Source: Azospirillaceae bacterium | GTDB lineage: Bacteria > Pseudomonadota > Alphaproteobacteria > Azospirillales > Azospirillaceae | Direction: 5' to 3' | DNA: 33,765 nt | Assembly: GCA_028277115.1 (NCBI GenBank) | Contig: JANQHG010000259.1 | Coordinates: 1 to 33,765, forward strand | Position numbers and translations under genes: made by a program | In this document: in pieces, positions 14,538 to 21,748 of the stretch | How positions within the stretch are numbered: the stretch's first letter is position 1 | Layout: each line of letters begins with the position of its first letter | The notes under the pieces: generated by a model | Database searches by the model: none | The model's input: only the letters and a program-made list of their open reading frames with translations | Told to the model about the DNA's origin: nothing

Positions 14538-16164
14538 GGGCGATGCCGGCACCGAGGCCGGCGCCGCGGCGGTGACGCCGGTCACCACCGCGATCGGCCT
14601 GAGCCGTGTTGTTCGCGTGTTTTCGGCGTTGAGCGGTTGGCGACGGCGTTTGGTCGCGTTCGGCCTCGGCGCGCTGGCGTGTTTGGCGTTGCCTCCGGCC
14701 GGCCTGGTCGTGGTGTTGCCGGTCGCCCTGGTGCCGCTGGTCTGGATGGTCGCGGCGCAGCCCGGGATCGGCGCCGCATTCGGGCTCGGCTGGTGGTTCG
14801 GCTTCGGCCACTTTGTCGTCGGGCTTTATTGGATTTCTTTTGCGCTCCTGGTCGATGCCGGGCGGTTCGCCTGGTTGTTGCCGGTCGCGATCGCCGGGCT
14901 GCCGGCGGTGCTGGCGCTGTTCACCGGGGCGGCGCTCGCCGCGGCGCGGGCGCTGCCGGGCCGGGGGCTCGGCCGGCCGCTTGGTGTTGCGGTCGCTTGG
15001 GGCGCGGCGGAATGGCTGCGCGGGCACCTGTTCACCGGCTTTCCGTGGCAGCTGATCGGCTATGCGTGGGTGGCCTGGCCGCCGATGCTCCAGGCGGCGG
15101 CCTGGCTCGGCATCTACGGCCTCGGCGCGCTGACCGTGGCGGCGGCGACCGTGCCGGCGGTGCTCGGCGACCCGACGCTGTCGCGGCGCACCCGGATTGC
15201 GGCGGTTGCGGTCGCGGTGCTCGGACTTTCCGGGCTCGCGGGCGCGGGCGCGCTTCGGCTCGCCGCCGCACCCGCCGCGACCGTGCCCGGGGTCACGCTT
15301 CGGTTGGTGCAACCGGCGGTGCCGCAACATCTGAAATGGCGAAGCGGTCTGCGCGAGGTCCATTTCGCCCGCCATCTCGGCTTGTCGGCCGGGTCTGGCG
15401 CAGCGGCGGCGCCGGCGCCGGTGGTGGTGACGATCTGGCCGGAAACCGCGGTCACCTTTTTTTTGGAGAACGATCCGGACGCGCGCCGGCGGATCGCCGA
15501 GTTGGTCCGACCGGGCAGCTATCTGATCACCGGGGTGCCGCGCACCGCCCGGGACCGCGACGGCACCCGGCGCTATTGGAACAGCCTGGCCGCGCTCGAT
15601 CATCGCGGCCGGATCGTGGCGCGCTACGACAAATTTCATCTGGTGCCGTTCGGCGAATACTTGCCGGGGCGGGACTGGGTGCCGGCATGGCTGCCGCTCG
15701 GTGCGGTTGCAAGCGGTGCGGTCGATTTCTCGGCCGGTCCGGGGCCGCGAACCCTGGCGCTGCCCGGTCTGCCGCCGGTCAGCCCGCTGATCTGCTATGA
15801 AGTGATCTTCCCGGGCGCGGTCACCGCGCCGGCGCCGCGGCCGGCGTGGCTGCTCAACCTGACCAACGACGCCTGGTACGGCCGCACCGCCGGGCCACAC
15901 CAGCATTTCGCGATCGCCCGGGTGCGCGCGGTTGAGGAAGGGCTGCCGTTGGTCCGGGTCGCCACCACTGGGATCTCCGGGGTGGTCGATCCGTTCGGAC
16001 GGGTACAGGCCCGGCTCGAACTCGGGGCCCAGGGTGTGGTCGACGCCCCGCTTCCCGTCGGTCTCGATCGGCCGACCCTTTATACGCGCATCGGCGATTG
16101 GGGTTTTGCTGCCTTGCTGCTGTTGGGCGCATTGGTTGTGGTGGTTTCCAGGTATACGCGATGA
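14515..16164 (+). CDS. lnt: Apolipoprotein N-acyltransferase
   Basis: This 549-residue inner-membrane enzyme transfers the third acyl chain to the N-terminal cysteine of lipoproteins. The N-terminal half (about 45-250) contains multiple hydrophobic segments, including LGWWFGFGHFVVGLYWIS. The periplasmic nitrilase domain carries the catalytic triad E310 (TIWPETAV), K373 (RYDKFHLVPFGEYLPGR) and C427 (SPLICYEVIFPG). A final membrane helix follows near the C-terminus. The ATG at 14515 lies within the 3' end of corC (23-nt overlap). The gene contains a T8 run at 15457-15464 in the VTFFLEN codons. It is the last member of the overlapping miaB-to-lnt series. Confidence 0.97.
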   Translation: MTTTDQAEGDAGTEAGAAAVTPVTTAIGLSRVVRVFSALSGWRRRLVAFGLGALACLALPPAGLVVVLPVALVPLVWMVAAQPGIGAAFGLGWWFGFGHFVVGLYWISFALLVDAGRFAWLLPVAIAGLPAVLALFTGAALAAARALPGRGLGRPLGVAVAWGAAEWLRGHLFTGFPWQLIGYAWVAWPPMLQAAAWLGIYGLGALTVAAATVPAVLGDPTLSRRTRIAAVAVAVLGLSGLAGAGALRLAAAPAATVPGVTLRLVQPAVPQHLKWRSGLREVHFARHLGLSAGSGAAAAPAPVVVTIWPETAVTFFLENDPDARRRIAELVRPGSYLITGVPRTARDRDGTRRYWNSLAALDHRGRIVARYDKFHLVPFGEYLPGRDWVPAWLPLGAVASGAVDFSAGPGPRTLALPGLPPVSPLICYEVIFPGAVTAPAPRPAWLLNLTNDAWYGRTAGPHQHFAIARVRAVEEGLPLVRVATTGISGVVDPFGRVQARLELGAQGVVDAPLPVGLDRPTLYTRIGDWGFAALLLLGALVVVVSRYTR

Positions 16165-16219
16165 TCCGTATCGGCGCTCGTGCCTCGGCGGCGAAACCCT
16201 GGTCTGTCGCGTCTCGTGC

Positions 16220-16249
16220 TTGACGATCCTCGTCACACCGGCGTAAAAA
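16220..16249 (+). promoter_or_regulatory. Candidate promoter of the XRE regulator gene
   Basis: TTGACG (16220-16225) is followed after 18 bp by TAAAAA (16244-16249). Both are reasonable sigma-70-type matches, about 28-57 bp upstream of the regulator start. The site lies in the 112-bp gap after lnt, so the regulator could be transcribed separately from the lnt cluster. Confidence 0.4.
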
Positions 16250-16276
16250 ACGCTTGGACTTGTGGGGATTTTCTCG

Positions 16277-16759
16277 ATGCAGACGACAGCTCGGGGCCGC
16301 CGCATCACCGGCGGCCGACTGAAGGGTGGGCGGCCGAACCCGATCGACGTCCATGTCGGGTCCCGGGTTCGATTGCGCCGGACTTTGCTGGGGATGAGCC
16401 AGGAAAAACTCGGCGAAGCGATCGGTCTGACATTTCAACAAGTCCAGAAGTACGAACGCGGCGCCAACCGGATCGGGGCATCGCGTTTGTTTGACTTGAG
16501 CCGGGTGCTCGACGTCCCGGTGTCGTTCTTTTTCGACGATATGGCGGACGAGGCGGAGATCATTCCGGTCGGCCAGCTCGCCGCCGACCCCGACGACCGC
16601 GGCGGCTTCGAACCCGACCCGATGGCCAAGCGGGAAACGCTGGAGCTGGTGCGCGCGTATTACCGGATCCCCGATTCCGGGGTGCGTAAGCGCCTGTTCG
16701 AGCTGACCAAAGCGGTCGCCAACGCCGGGCCGACCGGGCGCGACGACGACGGCGATTGA
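16277..16759 (+). CDS. XRE-family helix-turn-helix transcriptional regulator
   Basis: This 160-residue protein has a Cro/C1-type HTH domain at about 25-85: VGSRVRLRRTLLGMSQEKLG, then the recognition-helix region GLTFQQVQKYERGANRI and DLSRVLDVPVSFFFDD. This type of regulator is very widespread in alphaproteobacteria and is often found between lnt and metK. The C-terminal half (about 90-160) is acidic and includes a helical segment ETLELVRAYYRIPDSGVRKR. The ATG at 16277 has GGGGA 8 nt upstream; a GTG at 16262 is the alternative. Its targets cannot be told from the sequence. Here it is followed by a repeat-rich spacer and maeB rather than metK. Confidence 0.92.
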   Translation: MQTTARGRRITGGRLKGGRPNPIDVHVGSRVRLRRTLLGMSQEKLGEAIGLTFQQVQKYERGANRIGASRLFDLSRVLDVPVSFFFDDMADEAEIIPVGQLAADPDDRGGFEPDPMAKRETLELVRAYYRIPDSGVRKRLFELTKAVANAGPTGRDDDGD

Positions 16760-16851
16760 TGCCGCGCGGGCGACGGCGGCCCCTTCATCGACAGGTTTTT
16801 GGGCGCAAAGCCCCCAAGTCAGCGGAGGTTTCACCCCCCGACCAGGGGTGG

Positions 16852-16888
16852 CCCCCTGGACCCCGCCTACGAGTGGGGGTCAAGGGGG
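16852..16888. repeat. Inverted repeat: 13-bp arms, one mismatch
   Basis: CCCCCTGGACCCC (16852-16864) can pair with GGGGTCAAGGGGG (16876-16888) with one mismatch across an 11-nt loop. The right arm can alternatively pair with the C-run at 16892-16899, so mutually exclusive folds are possible. It may act as a terminator-like or REP-like element; there is no clear U-tract. Confidence 0.65.
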
Positions 16889-16910
16889 GTGCCCCCCCCT
16901 TTGCGGGGGT

Positions 16911-16931
16911 GTCGGGGGCAGCGCCCCTGAC
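16911..16931. repeat. Hairpin GTCGGGGGC-AGC-GCCCCTGAC
   Basis: Two 9-nt arms pair around a 3-nt AGC loop, with one G-U pair. It sits 3 bp before the 30-bp repeat copy 2 and could block 3' decay or help termination after the XRE gene. Confidence 0.6.
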
Positions 16932-16934
16932 AAC

Positions 16935-16964
16935 GGCCGTGAGGCCGACATCCGGCGCCGCAGC
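16935..16964. repeat. 30-bp intergenic repeat, copy 2
   Basis: This element matches the one at 1589-1618 at 28 of 30 positions, in the same orientation. Both copies are intergenic and lie downstream of a plus-strand gene. The copy here is directly preceded by a hairpin array. Confidence 0.8.
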
Positions 16965-17058
16965 ATGGTTGGCGGACCTGCTATAACCGGTTGGCGACAA
17001 CAGCCGGCGCGGGGATGAGCCCCGCGCCCGGCCGACCGGTCCCAAGGCGAGGGCGCAC

Positions 17059-19326
17059 ATGGGCGACAGCGACAATCGAACCATCAACCACGAAGCACTG
17101 CTGATGCATTCGGCCGGTCGGCCCGGCAAGCTCGAGATCACGCCGACCAAACCGCTGACCACCCAACGCGATCTGTCGCTCGCCTATTCGCCCGGGGTTG
17201 CCGCCCCGTGCCTGCGCATCCACGAAGACCCCGCGGTCGCGTTCGACTACACCGCCCGCGGCAACCTGGTCGCGGTGATCTCCAACGGCACCGCGGTGCT
17301 CGGCCTCGGCGACCTCGGCGCGCTCGCGGCCAAGCCGGTGATGGAGGGCAAGGCGGTCCTGTTCAAACGCTTTGCCGACGTCGACGGCATCGATCTCGAA
17401 ATCGACACCCGCGACGTCGATGAATTCGTCAACTGCGTGCGCTTTCTCGGACCATCGTTCGGCGGCATCAATCTCGAGGACATCAAGGCGCCCGACTGTT
17501 TCATCATCGAACAACGCCTGCGCGACCTGCTCGACATCCCGGTGTTCCACGACGACCAGCATGGCACCGCGATCATCGCCGCCGCCGGGCTGATCAACGC
17601 GCTCGACCTGACCGGGCGCGCGGCGCGCGACGTCAAGATGGTGGTCAACGGCGCCGGTGCCGCCGGGATCGCGTGCATCGAGTTGTTCAAGGCGCTCGGC
17701 GTGCCGTCGTCCGGGATCACGCTGTGTGATTCCAAAGGCGTGATTTATCGCGGCCGGCCCGGGCATTTGAACCAGTGGAAGGCAGCGCACGCGGCCGACA
17801 CCGACGCGCGCACGCTGGCCGACGCGATGGCCGGCGCCGACGTGTTCGTCGGTGTCTCGGTCAAGGGCGTGGTCAGCCCGGACATGGTCAAGGCGATGGC
17901 GGCCAAGCCGATCATCTTCGCGCTCGCCAACCCCGACCCCGAGGTCACGCCGGAAGAGGTGCGCCAGGTGCGCACCGACGCGATCGTCGCGACCGGCCGG
18001 TCGGATTATCCCAACCAAGTCAACAACGTGCTTGGCTTTCCCTACATCTTCCGCGGCGCCCTCGACGTGCGCGCGTCCACGATCAACGACGACATGAAGC
18101 TCGCGGCGGCGCGCGCGCTCGCCGCGCTGGCGCGCGAAGACGTGCCCGACGAGGTCGATGCCGCCTACGCCGGCCGCCGGCTTCGTTACGGGCCCGAGTA
18201 TATCATTCCGGTTCCGTTCGATCCGCGCCTGATCGTTTCGGTTCCGGCCGCAGTGGCACAGGCGGCGATGAACAGCGGGGTCGCCCGGGTGCCGCGGATC
18301 GACATGGCCGGCTACACCCACGGGCTGCGCGCCCGTTTCGACCCGACCGCCGACAGCCTTCAGTTCATCTTCGAAAAGGTCAAGGCGCACCCGCGGCGGG
18401 TGGTGTTCGCCGAGGGCGAGGAAGAGCGCACGATCCGCGCCGCGCTCGCCTTCCGTGCGGCAGGCTACGGCACCCCGGTGTTGATCGGGCGCGAGGAGAT
18501 CGTCGACGAACGCCTGCGCGCGCTCGGCCTGCCCGGCGGCGATCTTGAGATCGTCAACGCGCGCAAGACCGGCGCCAACCGTCGCTACACCGACCATCTC
18601 TATCGTCGGTTGCAGCGGCGCGGCGCCCTGTTCCGCGACTGCCAGCGCATGGTCAACCAGGACCGGAACGTGTTCGGCGCCCTGATGGTCGCCCAGGGCG
18701 ACGCCGACGCGCTGGTCTCGGGTTTGACGCGCAATTTCTCTACCGTGCTCGACGAGATCGGCCGGGTGATCGAGGCCCGGCCGGGCCAGCGGGTGTTCGG
18801 TCTGACCGTGTTGGTGATGCGCGGGCGCACCGTGTTCTTGGCCGACACCATGGTCAACGTCTCGCCCGACGGCGCGGCGCTGGCCGACATCGCGGTGCAG
18901 TCGGCCGCCAAGGCGCGCCAGATCGGCCACGAACCGCGGGTCGCGTTCCTGTCGTTCTCGAGTTTCGGCCAGCGTCGCCACGGGCGCGCCGACCATGTCC
19001 GCGATGCGGTCGACCTGCTCGACCGCCGCCGGGTCGACTTCGAATATGACGGCGAGATGTCGGCCGGCGTCGCGCTCGACTACGAGTTGTGCCGCCAGGT
19101 CTACCCGTTCGCGCGCCTGACCGGCCCGGCCAACGTCATGATCATGCCTGACCTGCACAGCGCCCACATCGGCGCCAAGCTGCTCCAGAAAATGGGCGGC
19201 GGCCAAGCGATCGGGCCGCTGTTGATCGGGCTCGACAAGGCGATCCAGGTGGTCTCGATGGGCGCCACGGTGTCCGATCTGGTCACCGCGGGCGCCCTTG
19301 CCGCCCACGACTCGCTCCAGTGGTAG
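17059..19326 (+). CDS. maeB: NADP-dependent malic enzyme with phosphotransacetylase-like C-terminal domain
   Basis: This 755-residue multidomain enzyme decarboxylates malate to pyruvate with NAD(P)H formation. The malic N-terminal domain contains LAYSPGVAAP (Y43), the catalytic-lysine region KPVMEGK (92-98) and the metal site INLEDI (E140, D141) with HDDQHGT. The dinucleotide fold follows at VVNGAGAAGIA (195-205). From about residue 430 the sequence is a phosphate acetyltransferase-like domain (VVFAEGEEERTIRAA and later FLSFSSFGQRR, MPDLHSAHIGAKL). In known MaeB enzymes this domain is catalytically inactive and gives acetyl-CoA-dependent regulation. The length matches the family. The ATG at 17059 follows GCGAGGGCGCAC. 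It stands alone between the repeat-rich spacer and phoR. Confidence 0.97.
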   Translation: MGDSDNRTINHEALLMHSAGRPGKLEITPTKPLTTQRDLSLAYSPGVAAPCLRIHEDPAVAFDYTARGNLVAVISNGTAVLGLGDLGALAAKPVMEGKAVLFKRFADVDGIDLEIDTRDVDEFVNCVRFLGPSFGGINLEDIKAPDCFIIEQRLRDLLDIPVFHDDQHGTAIIAAAGLINALDLTGRAARDVKMVVNGAGAAGIACIELFKALGVPSSGITLCDSKGVIYRGRPGHLNQWKAAHAADTDARTLADAMAGADVFVGVSVKGVVSPDMVKAMAAKPIIFALANPDPEVTPEEVRQVRTDAIVATGRSDYPNQVNNVLGFPYIFRGALDVRASTINDDMKLAAARALAALAREDVPDEVDAAYAGRRLRYGPEYIIPVPFDPRLIVSVPAAVAQAAMNSGVARVPRIDMAGYTHGLRARFDPTADSLQFIFEKVKAHPRRVVFAEGEEERTIRAALAFRAAGYGTPVLIGREEIVDERLRALGLPGGDLEIVNARKTGANRRYTDHLYRRLQRRGALFRDCQRMVNQDRNVFGALMVAQGDADALVSGLTRNFSTVLDEIGRVIEARPGQRVFGLTVLVMRGRTVFLADTMVNVSPDGAALADIAVQSAAKARQIGHEPRVAFLSFSSFGQRRHGRADHVRDAVDLLDRRRVDFEYDGEMSAGVALDYELCRQVYPFARLTGPANVMIMPDLHSAHIGAKLLQKMGGGQAIGPLLIGLDKAIQVVSMGATVSDLVTAGALAAHDSLQW

Positions 19327-19638
19327 CGGCGCGCTGGCCTTAAGACCCGGAAGCCCCGATTCGGAGAAGATTGTAACCGACAAACCACGTGCCCGGTCTG
19401 CGCTTTCAGGTGCTTTGCGGTTTGTTCCACGCGGGAAGCCGGCCGGGTCACCGAAATGGTGGTTGGTCTGGACGGCTCATCGATATACCTTGTGATGTAA
19501 ACATCTGCCCGCATCGGCCGGCCATAATGAATATTTTGTGAAAGTGTCGGGTCTGGCGCGGAATTGCCGTTGAAACCGCCTAGATTATCGGGATCGGCCG
19601 CTCCGGCGGTTCCTGCAACTCGCCCGTGTGTTTGCACC
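19327..19638. other. Intergenic region upstream of phoR
   Basis: These 312 bp hold no supported gene. The segment 19480-19545 is clearly richer in A and T than the surroundings. It contains a small inverted repeat GATGT-AA-ACATC (19494-19505) and CATAAT (19523-19528), a good -10 match. No Pho box is seen here. No strong terminator for maeB is visible. Confidence 0.5.
19494..19528 (+). promoter_or_regulatory. Candidate phoR promoter region with a small palindrome
   Basis: The inverted repeat GATGT-AA-ACATC (19494-19505) lies 17 bp before CATAAT (19523-19528), roughly where a -35 or an activator site would be. This is a positional argument only. Confidence 0.3.
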
Positions 19639-21288
19639 ATGGCTTCGCGCAAAGTTCGGCGGCATTGGTACGTGATCGGTTCGGTCTTGTTGGCGAGCCC
19701 GCTGGCGGCGGTGGTGATGTCGCTGGCGGCCGGGACCGGTCTAGTGGGGTTTGCGGCGGCGGCGGTGGCAGCGCCGCTCGGCGCCGTACTGATCGTGTAC
19801 GGGATCGGCGACGACATCCGGGACGTCACCGGCTATGTCCGTCGTCTGGTGGCGTCGCCGGATACCGGGGTCGCCCGGATTCCGACCTTCGACGTCGCAC
19901 CGCTCGGCGAGCTTGCGGTCGCGGTCGCGCAACTCGAGCGGTCGCATCGCCGCGCCCACCGTGGGTGCCGGGAACAGACCCGCGCGACCCAAAGCGTGCT
20001 CGAGGCGTTGCCGGACCCGGTCTTGTTGGTCGCCGAGGATCGGTTGATCAGCTATGCCAACGACCCGGCGCGCGCTTTGCTCGGCGCGCAGTTGGAAGGG
20101 CGCGACCTTGCGGCGGCGCTACGCCATCCCGCGGTGCTCGAGGCGGTCGATGGGGTGTTGCGCGGCGGCGCCTCGCGCCAGTTCGAGTTCAACCAGCCGG
20201 TGCCGGTCGAACGCACCTACGAAGTACGGGTCAAGCCGTTCCAACGCAACTCAGCGTCCGACTCGGCCGTGGGTCCGGGCGGGTCCGGCACGGCGGTCGG
20301 TCGTGCGCCGGTGGCGGACGACGGTGCGGCCGGCGTGGTCGCCGCACGGGTGCTGATCACGCTCCACGACATCACCGCGGTCAAACGCTCTGATCAGATG
20401 CGCGCCGACTTCGTCGCCAATGCCAGCCACGAGCTGCGCTCGCCGCTATCGTCGCTGCTCGGCTTCATCGAGACTTTGCGCGGTCCGGCGCGCGACGACC
20501 CGTCCGCGCACGCGAAGTTCCTCGCAATCATGCACGACAACGCGGTTCGGATGTCGCGGCTGATCTCGGATTTGTTGTCGCTGTCGCGGATCGAGCTTGA
20601 CGAGCATCGCCCGCCGACCGGGCGGGTCGATGTGTTGGCCTGTCTCGACAGCTGCATCCACGCGCTGGAGCTACGGGCAGCCGAGCGCAAGCTGGGCGTG
20701 CGGATCGAGGCGCCGGAGACGCTGCCTCGGGTGGTCGGCGACGCCGATCAGCTGGTCCAGGTGTTCCACAATCTGCTGAGCAACGCGATTAAATATGCCG
20801 AACCCGCGACCGAGGTCGTGATCCGGCTGCAGCTCTGCGACCCGGGCGAGGTCGGCAGCGGGCTGACGGCTGCACAGCAACTGCCGACCGTGCCGGCCAA
20901 CCGGACCGCGCGCAGCCCCGGTCTGGTCACGGTCTCGGTGATCGACCGCGGCGAAGGCATCCCGCCGACCCATCTGCCACGTCTGACCGAGCGTTTCTAC
21001 CGGGTCGATGCAGCGCGCTCGCGGTCGCTCGGCGGCACCGGGCTCGGGCTTGCGATCGTCAAGCACATCGTCAACCGCCACCGTGGCCGGCTGACGATCG
21101 AAAGCGAGCTCGGCGTCGGCAGCACCTTTACGGTGTATCTGCCGGCCGTAGAGCCGGCGCCCGAGACCCGGACGATTGCGCTGCCCAGACCGGCGTTCGG
21201 TCATCCCGGTGGCGACGATCGACCCACGGAACCGGGAGACCCGGTGCCGCCGCGTCGGGCCGCCACCGGACCGGTGGCGCCGCTGTGA
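19639..21288 (+). CDS. phoR: Phosphate regulon sensor histidine kinase PhoR
   Basis: This 549-residue membrane-bound histidine kinase starts with two hydrophobic segments (about 9-28 and 32-55). A PAS-like domain follows (about 115-245; VLEALPDPVLLVAEDRLISYAN). The HisKA box ANASHELRSPLSSLLGFIETL contains the phospho-acceptor H264. The HATPase domain shows the N box HNLLSNAIKYAEP, DRGEGIPPTHLPRLTERFYR, and the G box GGTGLGLAIVKHIVNRH. About 45 Pro/Arg-rich residues trail the kinase domain. The ATG at 19639 lacks an obvious ribosome-binding site; an upstream TTG at 19564 would add 25 residues. Under phosphate limitation PhoR phosphorylates PhoB, encoded at the other end of the same cluster (27732-28442), and the Pst-PhoU complex signals to it. 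Confidence 0.93.
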   Translation: MASRKVRRHWYVIGSVLLASPLAAVVMSLAAGTGLVGFAAAAVAAPLGAVLIVYGIGDDIRDVTGYVRRLVASPDTGVARIPTFDVAPLGELAVAVAQLERSHRRAHRGCREQTRATQSVLEALPDPVLLVAEDRLISYANDPARALLGAQLEGRDLAAALRHPAVLEAVDGVLRGGASRQFEFNQPVPVERTYEVRVKPFQRNSASDSAVGPGGSGTAVGRAPVADDGAAGVVAARVLITLHDITAVKRSDQMRADFVANASHELRSPLSSLLGFIETLRGPARDDPSAHAKFLAIMHDNAVRMSRLISDLLSLSRIELDEHRPPTGRVDVLACLDSCIHALELRAAERKLGVRIEAPETLPRVVGDADQLVQVFHNLLSNAIKYAEPATEVVIRLQLCDPGEVGSGLTAAQQLPTVPANRTARSPGLVTVSVIDRGEGIPPTHLPRLTERFYRVDAARSRSLGGTGLGLAIVKHIVNRHRGRLTIESELGVGSTFTVYLPAVEPAPETRTIALPRPAFGHPGGDDRPTEPGDPVPPRRAATGPVAPL

Positions 21289-21328
21289 CGCCCGACGGGA
21301 GGTACATGGCTACGGCCAAGTTTGGCCA

Positions 21329-21346
21329 CTGTCATCTGGCTGTAAC
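21329..21346 (+). promoter_or_regulatory. Pho box 1 (PhoB binding site)
   Basis: CTGTCAT-CTGG-CTGTAAC is two 7-bp half-sites separated by 4 bp, an almost ideal PhoB site. It starts 41 bp after phoR and lies 402 bp before the pstS start codon, so it may drive a long leader transcript. Confidence 0.82.
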
Positions 21347-21540
21347 AGAAATGCAGTAGTTTCTTCACCGTTGCTCGGTACCGATGGCCGGATGCGCGGG
21401 TCAAGGTGCCCCGGGGTCAGCCGGGTCGACCGGTTCGCTCGGGGGCCTCGCTGTTGAACTCCGTCGGTTCGGGCCAAACCGGCACCTGACCCGAGGGCCG
21501 ATTGCGACGTGGTGTCGGGCGGAGAGGACGGAAAGTGTTG

Positions 21541-21569
21541 ATGTCATATCAGTGTAATGAATCTGTAGT
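21541..21569 (+). promoter_or_regulatory. Pho box 2: three half-sites at 11-bp spacing
   Basis: ATGTCAT, GTGTAAT and CTGTAGT occur in a row, separated by ATCA and GAAT, giving an 11-bp period that puts successive PhoB monomers on one DNA face. Each half-site deviates from CTGTCAT by one to three bases. It ends 179 bp before pstS and is the likelier main PhoB target for this gene. Confidence 0.7.
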
Positions 21570-21579
21570 GAATCATTCG

Positions 21580-21593
21580 CTATCGCGCGATAG
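21580..21593. repeat. Perfect 14-bp palindrome CTATCGCGCGATAG
   Basis: This perfect palindrome begins 10 bp after the triple Pho box, where the -10 element or transcription start would be expected. It could be an operator for another regulator. Confidence 0.65.
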
Positions 21594-21603
21594 ATTGCGG
21601 CCC

Positions 21604-21629
21604 AGCCGCGGGCCGGGGTGCCCGCGGCT
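21604..21629 (+). promoter_or_regulatory. Leader hairpin 1 upstream of pstS
   Basis: AGCCGCGGGC (21604-21613) pairs perfectly with GCCCGCGGCT (21620-21629) around a 6-nt loop. It would form early in the pstS leader RNA if transcription starts after Pho box 2. Confidence 0.65.
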
Positions 21630-21657
21630 CGTCGGGCTGACCGAGTAGCTTGGAGCT

Positions 21658-21685
21658 CGCCCCTTGGGAGATGCCCCAAGGGGCG
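21658..21685 (+). terminator. Leader hairpin 2, terminator- or attenuator-like
   Basis: CGCCCCTTGGG (21658-21668) pairs perfectly over 11 bp with CCCAAGGGGCG (21675-21685), with a 6-nt loop. It is followed by TGTTATTTGAG, which is only moderately T-rich. It lies 63 nt before the pstS start, so it is either an attenuator or mRNA-stabilising structure of the pst leader, or a terminator for transcripts started at Pho box 1. Confidence 0.6.
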
Positions 21686-21748
21686 TGTTATTTGAGATGC
21701 GGTCGGTCGGCCTGATGGTTCCAGTCCCGAACCTTCGGAGTTAACGAC

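Larger units (their letters stand above)
16760..17058. other. Repeat- and hairpin-rich spacer between the XRE regulator and maeB
   Basis: These 299 bp contain no plausible gene. From about 16800 to 16935 the strand consists of alternating runs of C and G that can fold into several hairpins, followed by the 30-bp repeat at 16935-16964 and a TATAAC sequence (16982-16987) that could be a -10 element for maeB. The purine/pyrimidine block structure differs sharply from the coding sequence on both sides. Confidence 0.7.
21289..21748. other. Regulatory region between phoR and pstS
   Basis: These 460 bp have no convincing gene. From left to right they carry one 18-bp Pho box, about 190 bp of ordinary GC-rich sequence, a triple Pho-box-like repeat, a 14-bp perfect palindrome, two strong hairpins and the pstS ribosome-binding site. 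It is the main control region of the pst operon. Confidence 0.75.

Noticed and set aside
14431-16308. 625-codon minus-strand open frame opposite lnt
   Set aside because: It is a shadow of lnt, whose catalytic triad is intact on the plus strand; the translation is low-complexity Arg/Gln/Pro.
16981-19383. 800-codon minus-strand open frame opposite maeB
   Set aside because: It is the antisense shadow of a clearly conserved malic enzyme gene; its His/Arg/Asp-rich translation has no recognisable fold.
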